The translations under genes and the position numbers were made by a program. The notes under the pieces are model-generated. The model ran no database searches. It worked only from the letters and a program-made list of their open reading frames with translations, and was not told the DNA's origin. 64,000 nt of DNA from Sporosarcina cascadiensis (lineage in GTDB: Bacteria; Bacillota; Bacilli; Bacillales_A; Planococcaceae), in contig NZ_WHVV01000002.1 in NCBI RefSeq assembly GCF_009650995.1, forward strand, positions 86,108-150,107, written 5' to 3'. Shown here piece after piece: positions 42,388 through 50,111 of this stretch (position 1 is the first letter of the stretch; each line of letters begins with the position of its first letter).

Positions 42388-42414
42388 AAAAAAGCCGCGA
42401 AATGAATTCGCGGC
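42388..42414 (-). terminator. Terminator of hemQ
   Basis: GCCGCGAA pairs with TTCGCGGC around ATGAA. On the minus strand it is followed by TTTTTT. Confidence 0.85.
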
Positions 42415-42424
42415 CGGGAATTTC

Positions 42425-43174
42425 TTATACTTCGAAGAATGCTGCACGTTTATCGTCTTCCAAAATCGTACCGATGAAGAATGAGCCGAATACGCCGTAA
42501 CGCGCGCTCACTTCATCAAATCGCATTTCATAAACGAGCTTCTTGAATTGCAGTACGTCGTCTGAAAACAGTGTGACGCCCCACTCGTAATCATCAAAAC
42601 CAACAGATCCGGAAATGATCTGCTTCACTTTGCCTGCATAACCGCGTCCGATCATGCCGTGGCTGCGCATCAGGCTCTTTCGGTTATCCATGTCGAGCAT
42701 ATACCAGTTGTCATTGCCTTCGCGTTTTTTGTCCATTGGATAGAAACAGACGTATTGGCTGCGGGGCAATTCTGGATACAGGCGCCCGCGGACGTATGGA
42801 TTCTGATACGGGTCTTCGTCAGATTCGCCTGCCAGGTAATTGGACAATTCCACAACGGACACGTAAGAGTATGCCGGAATCGTGTAGTCTGCGATCGTCA
42901 GTTTATTGAATTCTGCTTCGAGCTGCTGTAGCTCATCCATTGTCGGACGCAGAGTCATCAGCATGAAATCGGCTTTCTGACCAATCACTGTATAAAATGC
43001 ATGACTGCCTGTCTTCGCTTCATCTGCTTGCTGAAGGCGTTCCAGATAGCCTAGGAATTCATTGACTGCTGCTTGACGCTCTTCTTTAGAAATTAATTTC
43101 CAAGAAGCCCAGTCCATTGTTCGGAAATCATGAAGTACGTACCAACCATCTAATGTAATCGCTGCTTCGTTCAC
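42425..43174 (-). CDS. hemQ: Coproheme decarboxylase HemQ (YwfI)
   Basis: 249 residues, the normal size for the chlorite-dismutase-fold enzyme of Gram-positive haem synthesis. It turns coproheme III into haem b using peroxide. Visible features are [15 protein letters not shown] at the start, [17 protein letters not shown], the [12 protein letters not shown] segment with the reactive tyrosine region, and [17 protein letters not shown], which carries the proximal haem histidine. It is divergent from pta, as in B. subtilis. Confidence 0.92.
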   Translation of the reverse strand: MNEAAITLDGWYVLHDFRTMDWASWKLISKEERQAAVNEFLGYLERLQQADEAKTGSHAFYTVIGQKADFMLMTLRPTMDELQQLEAEFNKLTIADYTIPAYSYVSVVELSNYLAGESDEDPYQNPYVRGRLYPELPRSQYVCFYPMDKKREGNDNWYMLDMDNRKSLMRSHGMIGRGYAGKVKQIISGSVGFDDYEWGVTLFSDDVLQFKKLVYEMRFDEVSARYGVFGSFFIGTILEDDKRAAFFEV

Positions 43175-43391
43175 TGTAATTCAGTCTCCTTTTAATTCAA
43201 AATATGTTCTTTTTCAAGTGTATCATAAACGTTCTGCAGACGATAACGATATAGGGGGTGCATATAGATGATGTTTGACGAAATTGTGCCTATAGGAAGG
43301 AAATGTCTGAAAAGTTCGAAACTCATAGTGAATTGTATAGTAATTTCAGGTATGATGAATAGGAAAATATAACAGAAGGTGGGACTTGGAT

Positions 43392-44363
43392 ATGGCAGAT
43401 CTTTTTGATGGAATCAGAGCGCAACTGGAAGGGAAGGGCAAAACAATTGTATTGCCAGAAGGAGAAGATGCACGGATTTTGGAAGCGGCAGTTCATTTGC
43501 AGCAGGAAGGTATTGTAACGCCTGTTTTGCTTGGCAATGAAGAAGCGGTCAGGAAAGCGGCGGCAGAAGGCAGTTTTGATATCAGTGAGATTGAGCTGAT
43601 TGATCCTGCAAACGCTTCCTATTGTGAAGAACTGGCGGAAAAGTTTACCGAACGCCGTGCGGGAAAGGCAACAATTGAACAGGCGCGCGAGCAGTTGAAG
43701 GATGTCAACTATTTCGGAACTATGTTACTCTATACAGGACGTGCAGACGGCTTAGTGAGCGGTGCTGCGCATTCTACGGCAGATACTGTAAGGCCTGCTC
43801 TGCAGATTATTAAAACAAAGCCTGGTATTTCAAAGACAAGCGGCGCTTTTATTATGATGAAAGAAGAAGAGCGGTTGATTTTCGCAGATTGTGCAATTAC
43901 AGTCAACCCCTCCGCAAAAGAACTGGCGGAAATCGCAGTGGAAAGTACGAAAACAGCAAAAGCGTTCGGAATCGATCCGCGCGTCGCGATGCTTTCATTC
44001 TCGACAAAGGGCTCTGCTGTAACGGAAGAGACGGAAAAAGTGGTGGAAGCTGCAAGCATCGCCAAGGAAATGGCGCCTGAGTTGCTGATTGACGGAGAAT
44101 TCCAGTTTGACGCAGCGTATATTCCGTCTGTTGCAGCGAAAAAAGCCCCCGATTCCGTTATTAAAGGGGATGCGAATGTATTCATTTTCCCAACGCTCGA
44201 TGCAGGGAATATCGGCTACAAATTAACGGAACGTCTGGGCGGCTACGAAGCGATCGGACCGATTCTGCAAGGGTTAAATGGTCCGGTGAATGATCTGTCA
44301 CGCGGCTGTTCCGCTGAAGATGTCTATAAACTTTCATTAATTACAGCAGCACAAAGCCTGTAA
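43392..44363 (+). CDS. pta: Phosphate acetyltransferase
   Basis: 323 residues, identical in length to B. subtilis Pta. It interconverts acetyl-CoA and acetyl phosphate in overflow metabolism. Visible blocks are TIVLPEGEDARILEAA, DGLVSGAAHSTADTVRPALQ, and FPTLDAGNIGYKLTERLGG near the end. The start is ATG 43392, 8 bases after AAGGTGGG; the TTG at 43386 is too close. It is followed 59 bases later by lipL. Confidence 0.94.
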   Translation: MADLFDGIRAQLEGKGKTIVLPEGEDARILEAAVHLQQEGIVTPVLLGNEEAVRKAAAEGSFDISEIELIDPANASYCEELAEKFTERRAGKATIEQAREQLKDVNYFGTMLLYTGRADGLVSGAAHSTADTVRPALQIIKTKPGISKTSGAFIMMKEEERLIFADCAITVNPSAKELAEIAVESTKTAKAFGIDPRVAMLSFSTKGSAVTEETEKVVEAASIAKEMAPELLIDGEFQFDAAYIPSVAAKKAPDSVIKGDANVFIFPTLDAGNIGYKLTERLGGYEAIGPILQGLNGPVNDLSRGCSAEDVYKLSLITAAQSL

Positions 44364-44422
44364 ACCGCACATTGTGAAGCGTCTGCATACATACTAGAGA
44401 AACAGCAATGGGAGAGCTGGAC

Positions 44423-45259
44423 ATGTCACAGCATAAAAAATTATTGAATCAGCCGTCCTGGCGTTTTATTGATGAATCCATCACCGCGCGGAATCGATCT
44501 GCACTGGAATCGTTTGCGATGGATGATGCGCTCTGTCAATTAGTCGGGCAGCAAAAAAGTGTGCCGGTTGTGAGAACGTGGGTGCATGACAAAACAATCG
44601 TCCTCGGTATCCAGGATCATCGCATGCCGTTTATTCAACAGGCGATTGAACTGATTGAACAGCGTGGTTTTCAATCCATCGTCCGCAATTCCGGCGGTCT
44701 CGCAGTTGTTCTGGACGAAGGTGTACTGAATATCTCGCTGATTTTCTCTGAACAGAAGTCTTCCATCGATATTCCGGTAGGCTATGATGCAATGCTTGCG
44801 TTCGTCAGACTACTGTTTCCGGAACTCGGTGAGCGCATCGAAGCCTATGAAATCGCGGGCTCCTACTGCCCGGGTTCCTATGACCTGAGTGTGGACGGCA
44901 AGAAGTTTGCTGGTATTTCACAGCGCCGCCTCCGCTCAGGCGTGGCAGTGCAAGTCTATCTTTGCGTGGAAGGCAGCGGCTCTGAGCGGGCGGCTTTCAT
45001 TCGTGATGTGTACGAGACGGGCTTGCAGGGAGCAGAGACGAAGTTCGCGTATCCGGAAATCCGGCCGGAAGTCATGGCTTCTTTATCGGAGATTCTTAAT
45101 ACTCAGCTGACTGTCAATGAAGTCGTGATCCGCCTGCAGTTATTGCTGCGTTCACTGACTGAAGATATCAGGCACGGCGGGCTGACTGATGAAGAACTGG
45201 ATCTGTATGGTTTTTATTTGCAGCGTGTCTTTGACCGCAATCAGAAAATGCTGTCATAA
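44423..45259 (+). CDS. lipL: Octanoyl-[GcvH]:protein N-octanoyltransferase LipL
   Basis: 278 residues of the lipoate-protein ligase/BPL fold. NSGGLAVVLDEGVLNISL and GSYCPGSYDLSVDGKKFAGI are present, and the cysteine of the latter is residue 149, essentially the B. subtilis LipL nucleophile position. It moves octanoyl groups from GcvH to the E2 subunits of dehydrogenase complexes. The start is placed at the second ATG (44423), 8 bases after GGGAG; the ATG at 44408 has no site. Gene order pta-lipL is conserved. Confidence 0.9.
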   Translation: MSQHKKLLNQPSWRFIDESITARNRSALESFAMDDALCQLVGQQKSVPVVRTWVHDKTIVLGIQDHRMPFIQQAIELIEQRGFQSIVRNSGGLAVVLDEGVLNISLIFSEQKSSIDIPVGYDAMLAFVRLLFPELGERIEAYEIAGSYCPGSYDLSVDGKKFAGISQRRLRSGVAVQVYLCVEGSGSERAAFIRDVYETGLQGAETKFAYPEIRPEVMASLSEILNTQLTVNEVVIRLQLLLRSLTEDIRHGGLTDEELDLYGFYLQRVFDRNQKMLS

Positions 45260-45260
45260 G

Positions 45261-45300
45261 AAAAAGAGCTGCCAATCAATGACTGATTGGCGGCTCTTTT
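45261..45300. terminator. Bidirectional terminator
   Basis: AAAAAGAGCTGCCAATCA pairs with TGATTGGCGGCTCTTTT between convergent lipL and the rsfA-like gene. Confidence 0.92.
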
Positions 45301-45914
45301 GATGATACTAAATTTCCGTTAGGTTCCATTGTGAAAAGCGGTGCGACGTGTTCGCTCTCTTCGTTGAGTGCGATCAGTCTGCGTGCGCGGTTCATGATCT
45401 GAACGAATTGCTCATAATCTTCTTTCAATGTGCGGTTTTCTTTTTTTAGCTTTTCCAGTTCGTCTTCCATCGATTTCAGCTGTTCCGCCGCCGTTTTCGC
45501 TGTCTGTTTCCAGCGCAGTGCATCTGTGTCGGCACCGCCGTTATGATGCATGCGGATTAGATAGGCAATGACTGTATCAAGCGACAGTGCGGATAGCGGA
45601 ACCTGGATTTTCTCCTGGCCGTCTGCTCCCGGCTCTGCGCTGTACATCTGCTGATTGCGTCTTTTAAAATCGGTGCCTAACACACGCAGTGTCTGCTTTC
45701 TCTCTTTCTTCGCTTCTGACAGTTCACCCTCGTATTCTCTGCGAACTACCGCATTCCATCTGAATCCGCATGCTGCTGCCGTTCTGTTCAGTGCGTCTCC
45801 TACTTCCTCAAACGCACTCAGCTGCGTACTTCCTTCTCTCACATGCCTCAGCACCGTCTCTGCCAACAACTCATCATCTTGCTCCAACCATGCATCCTGT
45901 CTAACTTTCACCAT
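45276..45914 (-). CDS. RsfA family transcriptional regulator
   Basis: 212 residues. The N-terminal Myb/SANT-like domain (AWLEQDDELLAETVLRHVR, then FEEVGDALNRTAAACGFRWN) is the hallmark of the RsfA/YlbO group of prespore regulators. A basic linker follows, then a long C-terminal coiled coil (KSMEDELEKLKKENRTLKED). The start at 45914 is chosen because AGGAGG is 7 bases upstream; three upstream in-frame ATG codons are unsupported. Its position after lipL matches B. subtilis rsfA (ywfN), although paralogues make the exact name uncertain. Confidence 0.82.
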   Translation of the reverse strand: MVKVRQDAWLEQDDELLAETVLRHVREGSTQLSAFEEVGDALNRTAAACGFRWNAVVRREYEGELSEAKKERKQTLRVLGTDFKRRNQQMYSAEPGADGQEKIQVPLSALSLDTVIAYLIRMHHNGGADTDALRWKQTAKTAAEQLKSMEDELEKLKKENRTLKEDYEQFVQIMNRARRLIALNEESEHVAPLFTMEPNGNLVSSKEPPISH

Positions 45915-46206
45915 CTCCATGCCTCCTGTCTTGTACTCTCTTTCTACTGCCATTATGGCCAGCCAATGAAACATTTATTCAGAGACTTGGAAAATTCTAT
46001 TAAAAGTTCAGGAGAAGCATGGTAATCAGGTGTTGTACATTGGGAGGCTTGCTGTGTTTTTCGGCATCTGGTTCCCCATACGGCCGGTGGGCATTCTTCC
46101 CAGCTTTTCTAAACCAAACTTTCGAAACTCAAAATACACCATTGAGTCTATGTTGTCTTGCGTCGAATTTTGCTATACTGGATAGAATGAAGGATGAGGT
46201 GACGAC

Positions 46207-47499
46207 ATGCCGTATGCAAATGAAAAAATGCCTGAGGAAAAAGTGTTCAAAGATCCGGTGCACCGCTATATCCATGTGCGAGACCGTGTCATTTGGGACT
46301 TGGTCAACACGCGTGAATTCCAGCGCCTGCGCAGAATCCGCCAGCTCGGGACAACCTATCTGGTATTCCACGGCGCCGAGCACAGCCGATTTCAGCATTC
46401 CCTGGGGGTCTATGAAATCGTACGCCGGATTATTGACGACGGCTTCAGCGGACGCGAAGAGTGGAATGAAGACCAACGGCTCGTCGTACTTTGTGCGGCA
46501 CTGCTGCATGATCTCGGTCACGGACCGTTTTCCCACGCTTTCGAAAAGGTATTCAATTTGGATCATGAGCAATTCACCCAGCAGATTTTATTGGGACAGA
46601 CGGAGGTCAATGAAGTATTGAGCCGTGTGTCACCGGAATTTCCGCAAAAAGTAGCGGATGTTATTGATAAAACTTATCCTGATAAACTGGTCGTCGGCCT
46701 GATCTCCAGCCAGATCGATGCGGATAGGATGGATTATCTGCAGCGCGACGCATATTACACAGGCGTTTCCTACGGTCATTTCGACATGGAACGCATCTTG
46801 CGCGTCATGCGGCCGACGGAGGAGCAAGTCGTCATTAAGGAAAGCGGCATGCATGCGGTCGAGCACTACATCATGAGCCGCTATCAAATGTACTGGCAAG
46901 TGTATTTTCATCCGGTGTCGCGGAGTGCGGAAGTCATTCTGATCAAAATTCTTCACCGGGCGAGATATTTATTCGAAACAGGGTATGCATTTAAACAAGA
47001 GCCTGCCCATTTCATTTCGTTCTTCAAGAAAGAGTTCGGATTAAAACAATACATAGCACTCGATGAAGGTGTTCTTCTAACGTATTTTCAGCTGTGGATG
47101 GAAGAGGAAGACTCGATCCTGGCTGACTTATGCGACCGTTTCGTCAATCGGCGCCTGTTCCAGTATGCAGAGTTTGATCCCGCTTCACAGTACATGAAAA
47201 TCGGCGAGCTGATGAAACTGTTCGAGCAGGCGGGGCTGGATCCGGAATATTATCTGGTGACTGATTCTTCATCCGACCTGCCGTATGACTTTTACCGTCC
47301 GGGCGAAGAAAATGAACGCGTGCCGATTTATCTGCAAATGAAAAACGGCGATCTGCGCGAATTGTCCAGAATGTCTGACGTGGTGGAAGCCATTTCCGGC
47401 AAACGTCGTACAGATCATAAAATTTATTATCCGGAAGATATTTTGATGGACGGATCGAACTTACTGCATGAGAAGATTTTAGAAGTGTTACGAAGATAA
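46207..47499 (+). CDS. ywfO: HD-domain phosphohydrolase YwfO
   Basis: 430 residues, dGTPase-like. Metal motifs are visible: EHSRFQHSLGV (His), LLHDLGHGPFSHAFE (HD), and SQIDADRMDYLQRDAYYTG (Asp). It belongs to the family of bacterial dNTP triphosphohydrolases related to SAMHD1, and it is expected to be a cytosolic oligomer. A TATACT -10 lies about 35 bases upstream. It is followed by ywgA at 17 bases, the conserved order. Confidence 0.88.
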   Translation: MPYANEKMPEEKVFKDPVHRYIHVRDRVIWDLVNTREFQRLRRIRQLGTTYLVFHGAEHSRFQHSLGVYEIVRRIIDDGFSGREEWNEDQRLVVLCAALLHDLGHGPFSHAFEKVFNLDHEQFTQQILLGQTEVNEVLSRVSPEFPQKVADVIDKTYPDKLVVGLISSQIDADRMDYLQRDAYYTGVSYGHFDMERILRVMRPTEEQVVIKESGMHAVEHYIMSRYQMYWQVYFHPVSRSAEVILIKILHRARYLFETGYAFKQEPAHFISFFKKEFGLKQYIALDEGVLLTYFQLWMEEEDSILADLCDRFVNRRLFQYAEFDPASQYMKIGELMKLFEQAGLDPEYYLVTDSSSDLPYDFYRPGEENERVPIYLQMKNGDLRELSRMSDVVEAISGKRRTDHKIYYPEDILMDGSNLLHEKILEVLRR

Positions 47500-47516
47500 G
47501 AGAGGGGTTGCGCGAA

Positions 47517-48023
47517 TTGCTGCAAGAGCACGCAAAAATCGTTCAGTTTGTGTCGTTGGCGAATGAGGTAAATGGCCGCAAGAAAATGCAGAAGATGATT
47601 TATATATTGAAGAAGATGGATTTCCCGTTTGCTGAAAAGTACGAGCTTCATATGTACGGGCCGTATTCGGAGGAACTGACGCTGCGGGTAGAGGAATTAT
47701 GCGAAATGGGCTTTCTTGCGGAACGTTTTGAGGACAAGGGATCGTACAAGCAATATTGCTATCAGGTGACAAATGAAGGTTCAAAGTTTCTCGGCACAGC
47801 GGATGAACCAAAAACGCAGCTGCCGGACTGTATCGGCCGTCTGAATGAAAAGTCTTCACGTTTTCTGGAGCTGGTGTCTACACTGCTGTTTTTCGATCAG
47901 CTGGACAAAGAAGAGCAAGTTGCCAAGGTGCGCATCGTAAAAAATAAACTGAATTTCACGGACCAGGAAATGGACCAGGCCTTCGCTTTCATAGAAGAAC
48001 TCCAAACCTGTTCCGCCAGCTGA
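47517..48023 (+). CDS. ywgA: YwgA family protein
   Basis: 168 residues. The block GRKKMQKMIYILKKMDFPFAE followed by HMYGPYSEELTLRVEELCEMG is typical of YwgA, a winged-helix-like protein of unknown role. The start is set at TTG 47517, 9 bases after AGAGGGG; the TTG at 47508 abuts the site. Length agrees with B. subtilis YwgA. Co-transcribed with ywfO and ended by a strong terminator. Confidence 0.8.
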   Translation: MLQEHAKIVQFVSLANEVNGRKKMQKMIYILKKMDFPFAEKYELHMYGPYSEELTLRVEELCEMGFLAERFEDKGSYKQYCYQVTNEGSKFLGTADEPKTQLPDCIGRLNEKSSRFLELVSTLLFFDQLDKEEQVAKVRIVKNKLNFTDQEMDQAFAFIEELQTCSAS

Positions 48024-48035
48024 ATACGCAAATGA

Positions 48036-48066
48036 AAAAGGATTCTCTTTGCTGAGAATCCTTTTG
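48036..48066 (+). terminator. Terminator after ywgA
   Basis: AAAAGGATTCTC pairs with GAGAATCCTTTT around TTTGCT. Confidence 0.85.
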
Positions 48067-48095
48067 GTTATGGTTGGTTGTGATTGGTTCCGGTT

Positions 48096-48250
48096 GCTCG
48101 ACTTTGCTGGTGTTTTGAGCGAAGTGTGTGTTTGCAGTTTGAACCCGCTTCGGCGCTGGGGGATTGCCTTACGCTATGAGCCTACGCTGGCGTGGGGAAT
48201 GTATGTTATGCTGCTTTTTCGCAGGGTGTGGAATTAGTTGATGTTGCTCC
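48096..48250 (+). repeat. R1 dispersed repeat, copy 4 (internal deletion)
   Basis: R1 first half (GTGTGTTTGCAGTTTGAACC, GGCGCTGGGGGATTGCCTTA) runs directly into the second half (CGCTGGCGTGGGGAATGTAT), lacking the internal insert seen in other copies. It is the first member of an R1 dimer. Confidence 0.85.
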
Positions 48251-48251
48251 C

Positions 48252-48598
48252 GTTGCTCGGCCTGGCAGGAAGTTTGAAGAATGTATGTGTTTGCAGTTTA
48301 ACCTCGCTTCGGTGCTGGAAAAGCGCGGCTGCCTGCCTGAGAAGCTTCGTGGATGATCATAGTATCTGCTCAAGCGCTCATAGCCCAGCCTCAGCCGCTC
48401 ATACACACTGGCCACGTGATCATTCAACTCGGCCGCGTGATCATACCGCATCCTGCCGTGATCATTGAACCGGTCTACGCGCTCATAACCGCTCCGCAAT
48501 TGCGCTTAAGCTGACGTGGGGAATGTATGATATGCTGTTCTTTTGCAGTGGCGGTGTTTAGTTGGTGTGTTTTCGTTGCTCGACTTTGCAAATGCATT
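48252..48598 (+). repeat. R1 dispersed repeat, copy 5 (carries a 21-bp array)
   Basis: Second member of the dimer. Like copy 1 at 18995 it has GCGGCTGCCTGCC...GAAGCTTCG leading into a type I array, then GCTCCGCAATTGCGC and the R1 second half. The two array-bearing copies share several array units. Confidence 0.85.
48354..48500 (+). repeat. 21-bp periodic array, type I core (7 units)
   Basis: Cores are exactly 21 apart: 48354 TGATCAT, 48375 CGCTCAT, 48396 CGCTCAT, 48417 TGATCAT, 48438 TGATCAT, 48459 TGATCAT and 48480 CGCTCAT. The order of core variants is the same as in the 19127 array except for one additional TGATCAT unit. Confidence 0.93.
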
Positions 48599-49005
48599 GA
48601 TCACAAGAACTTGTGTCACTGGTAAATGCTAAGTATTGCATGAAACACCTTACCTATCGTACTAGTCTCAAATAGAATGCTCATACTGCCTGCTCACATA
48701 AAAAATATTGAAAAACCAGCCAGTGTACCGAAGTGGAAGGCAACCTAAGTACGCCGCAAGTGCCCTGATTTCTGCAAAGATCACAGAAATACGGCAAAGC
48801 GAACCCTTCGCTGTTCGCTTGGCGACGGTTGCATAACTCACTTCGTGTGAGCCCGCGGCTAAAGCGACTCCGGGAGGGATCAGCCCGACAGGTAAGACAA
48901 CTTGAGGGAGCGAAGCGTTAGGAGCACATCTTGGCACTTCAAGTTGGCTTACCGCGGGCCCTCCGGAACGCGTCCGCCTGGAACGCGGAGAAACGGTATT
49001 CCAGC
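48597..49005 (+). repeat. R2 dispersed repeat, copy 2
   Basis: Begins TTGATCACAAGAACTTGTG. It shares the R2 blocks of 24999-25395, including the hairpin cassette (ATTTCTG...CAGAAAT, then AAGCGAAC/GTTCGCTT near 48797-48820) and the ACCGCGGGCCCTCCGGAACG end. No gene is credible in 48065-49064. Confidence 0.85.
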
Positions 49006-49025
49006 TGCATACACACTTTCAACCG

Positions 49026-49056
49026 CAAAAAAAGGACCCTCACCAGGAGAATCCTT
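49026..49056 (-). terminator. Terminator of the tautomerase gene
   Basis: AGGACCCTC/GAGAATCCT stem around ACCAG. On the minus strand it is followed by TTTTTTT. Confidence 0.75.
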
Positions 49057-49064
49057 CCTAACGC

Positions 49065-49250
49065 TTACTTATCGCACTCTCTGACGCCAGCTTTGGACAT
49101 GTGGTTCTTGGACATTTCCTCGATGATGACAGTGACGTTTTCAATAGGTGCGCCAACAGATTCAATCACGGCCTCGGTCACTTTTTCACAAAGCGCACGC
49201 TTCTGCTCATCCGTGCGGCCTTCGAACATTTTTACGGTCACGATTGGCAT
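49065..49250 (-). CDS. 4-oxalocrotonate tautomerase family protein (YwhB-like)
   Basis: 61 residues of the tautomerase superfamily: after Met removal Pro is the N-terminal catalytic base (MPIVTVKMFEGRTDEQKRAL), followed by VTEAVIESVGAPIENVTVII. Homologues form hexamers and tautomerise 2-hydroxymuconate-like compounds. Its position beside ywhD matches B. subtilis ywhB. The physiological substrate is unknown. Ribosome binding site AAGGAGGAAG. Confidence 0.88.
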   Translation of the reverse strand: MPIVTVKMFEGRTDEQKRALCEKVTEAVIESVGAPIENVTVIIEEMSKNHMSKAGVRECDK

Positions 49251-49317
49251 ATTACTTCCTCCTTAGCAGAAAATTCAGGTATAGTACATATAATAACAGA
49301 CATAGAGGGGGATTTAC

Positions 49318-49836
49318 ATGGCGAATGAACAAAACTCCAAGCCGAAATTAGGCTTTACCATTATTAAAAACGACCCGACAGATGGCCATAAAGGATTTGG
49401 CATCGGATCATTGTCGCTGGAAAATATCTCACCTGTCATCATTGACGTGGAAGAAGGCACTGCGCAGGTGGAAATGGGCGCAATGCATGCGCGCAGCGAT
49501 ACAGAGCGGGGCATCAAATTTACGACCAACCGAAAAGACTCCGAAGGCGGAAAACCATACTGGCTCGTCTGGGTCACGATTGATTATCGTGAAGAAGGCC
49601 CATATTATGCAGGTGTCACAGCATGTGAAATGGTCGTTAACCGTGAGAAACGCCGAGGCTATAAATTGCTGGCGGATCACGTAAACCGGATGGATAAGTC
49701 GATGAAACGCCAGATTATCGTCGATGAAATGGACGATCGTTCAAAGAAGATCCTAGCTGACTTTTTGCGCTCCCACAATGCAGAATTATGGGAACGCAGC
49801 ACGCCGGAATTGCATGAAGGACTGCGTACCGAATAA
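49318..49836 (+). CDS. ywhD: YwhD family protein
   Basis: 172 residues. The blocks LGFTIIKNDPTDGHKGFGIG, VEMGAMHARSDTERGIKFTT, then YWLVWVTIDYREEGPYYAGV and RGYKLLADHVNRMDKSMKRQ are the conserved YwhD pattern. The role is unknown. The ribosome binding site is GAGGGGGA, and a TATAAT -10 lies in the short gap to the divergent tautomerase gene. Confidence 0.85.
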   Translation: MANEQNSKPKLGFTIIKNDPTDGHKGFGIGSLSLENISPVIIDVEEGTAQVEMGAMHARSDTERGIKFTTNRKDSEGGKPYWLVWVTIDYREEGPYYAGVTACEMVVNREKRRGYKLLADHVNRMDKSMKRQIIVDEMDDRSKKILADFLRSHNAELWERSTPELHEGLRTE

Positions 49837-49917
49837 TACTTTCTGCCAGAATGGCTGAATTGCAAAACGTCTAAATAAGTCGAAAATGTGACAATTCATT
49901 TTGGCATCCCTTTGAGG

Positions 49918-50100
49918 TTGAATGTCGGCTGTAAAGGAAGTAAACTGTACATACAGCTTTGCTGCTGTAATCTAGGACAGCTGGTGCAGATTACTATTCT
50001 TTGAAGACGCCGTAAAACCCAAGCGGGCAAATTCATCCAATAGCTTTGCAGCAGTCAAAAAAGCCTCACTCTCCGCGGATCGGAGGGCGAGGCTTTTTTA
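49918..50100 (+). ncRNA. Candidate small RNA (promoter-like box to terminator)
   Basis: TTGAAT (49918-49923), 17 bases, TAAACT (49941-49946), then about 140 bases without a plausible ORF, ending at a strong terminator (50059-50100). Near-repeats AGCTTTGCTGCTGT (49956 region) and AGCTTTGCAGCAGT (50042 region) lie at its two ends. I do not recognise an RNA family. The terminator could instead serve only ywhD or the PBP gene. Confidence 0.25.
50059..50100. terminator. Terminator between ywhD and the PBP gene
   Basis: AAAAGCCTCACTCTCCG pairs with CGGAGGGCGAGGCTTTTTT. T-runs on both strands suit convergent transcription. Confidence 0.88.
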
Positions 50101-50111
50101 TTCGATTTATT

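Noticed and set aside
48049..48937. Open frames of 62-97 codons on both strands
   Set aside because: They are in R1/R2 repeats and the 48354 array; one is open only because the 21-bp period keeps frame.
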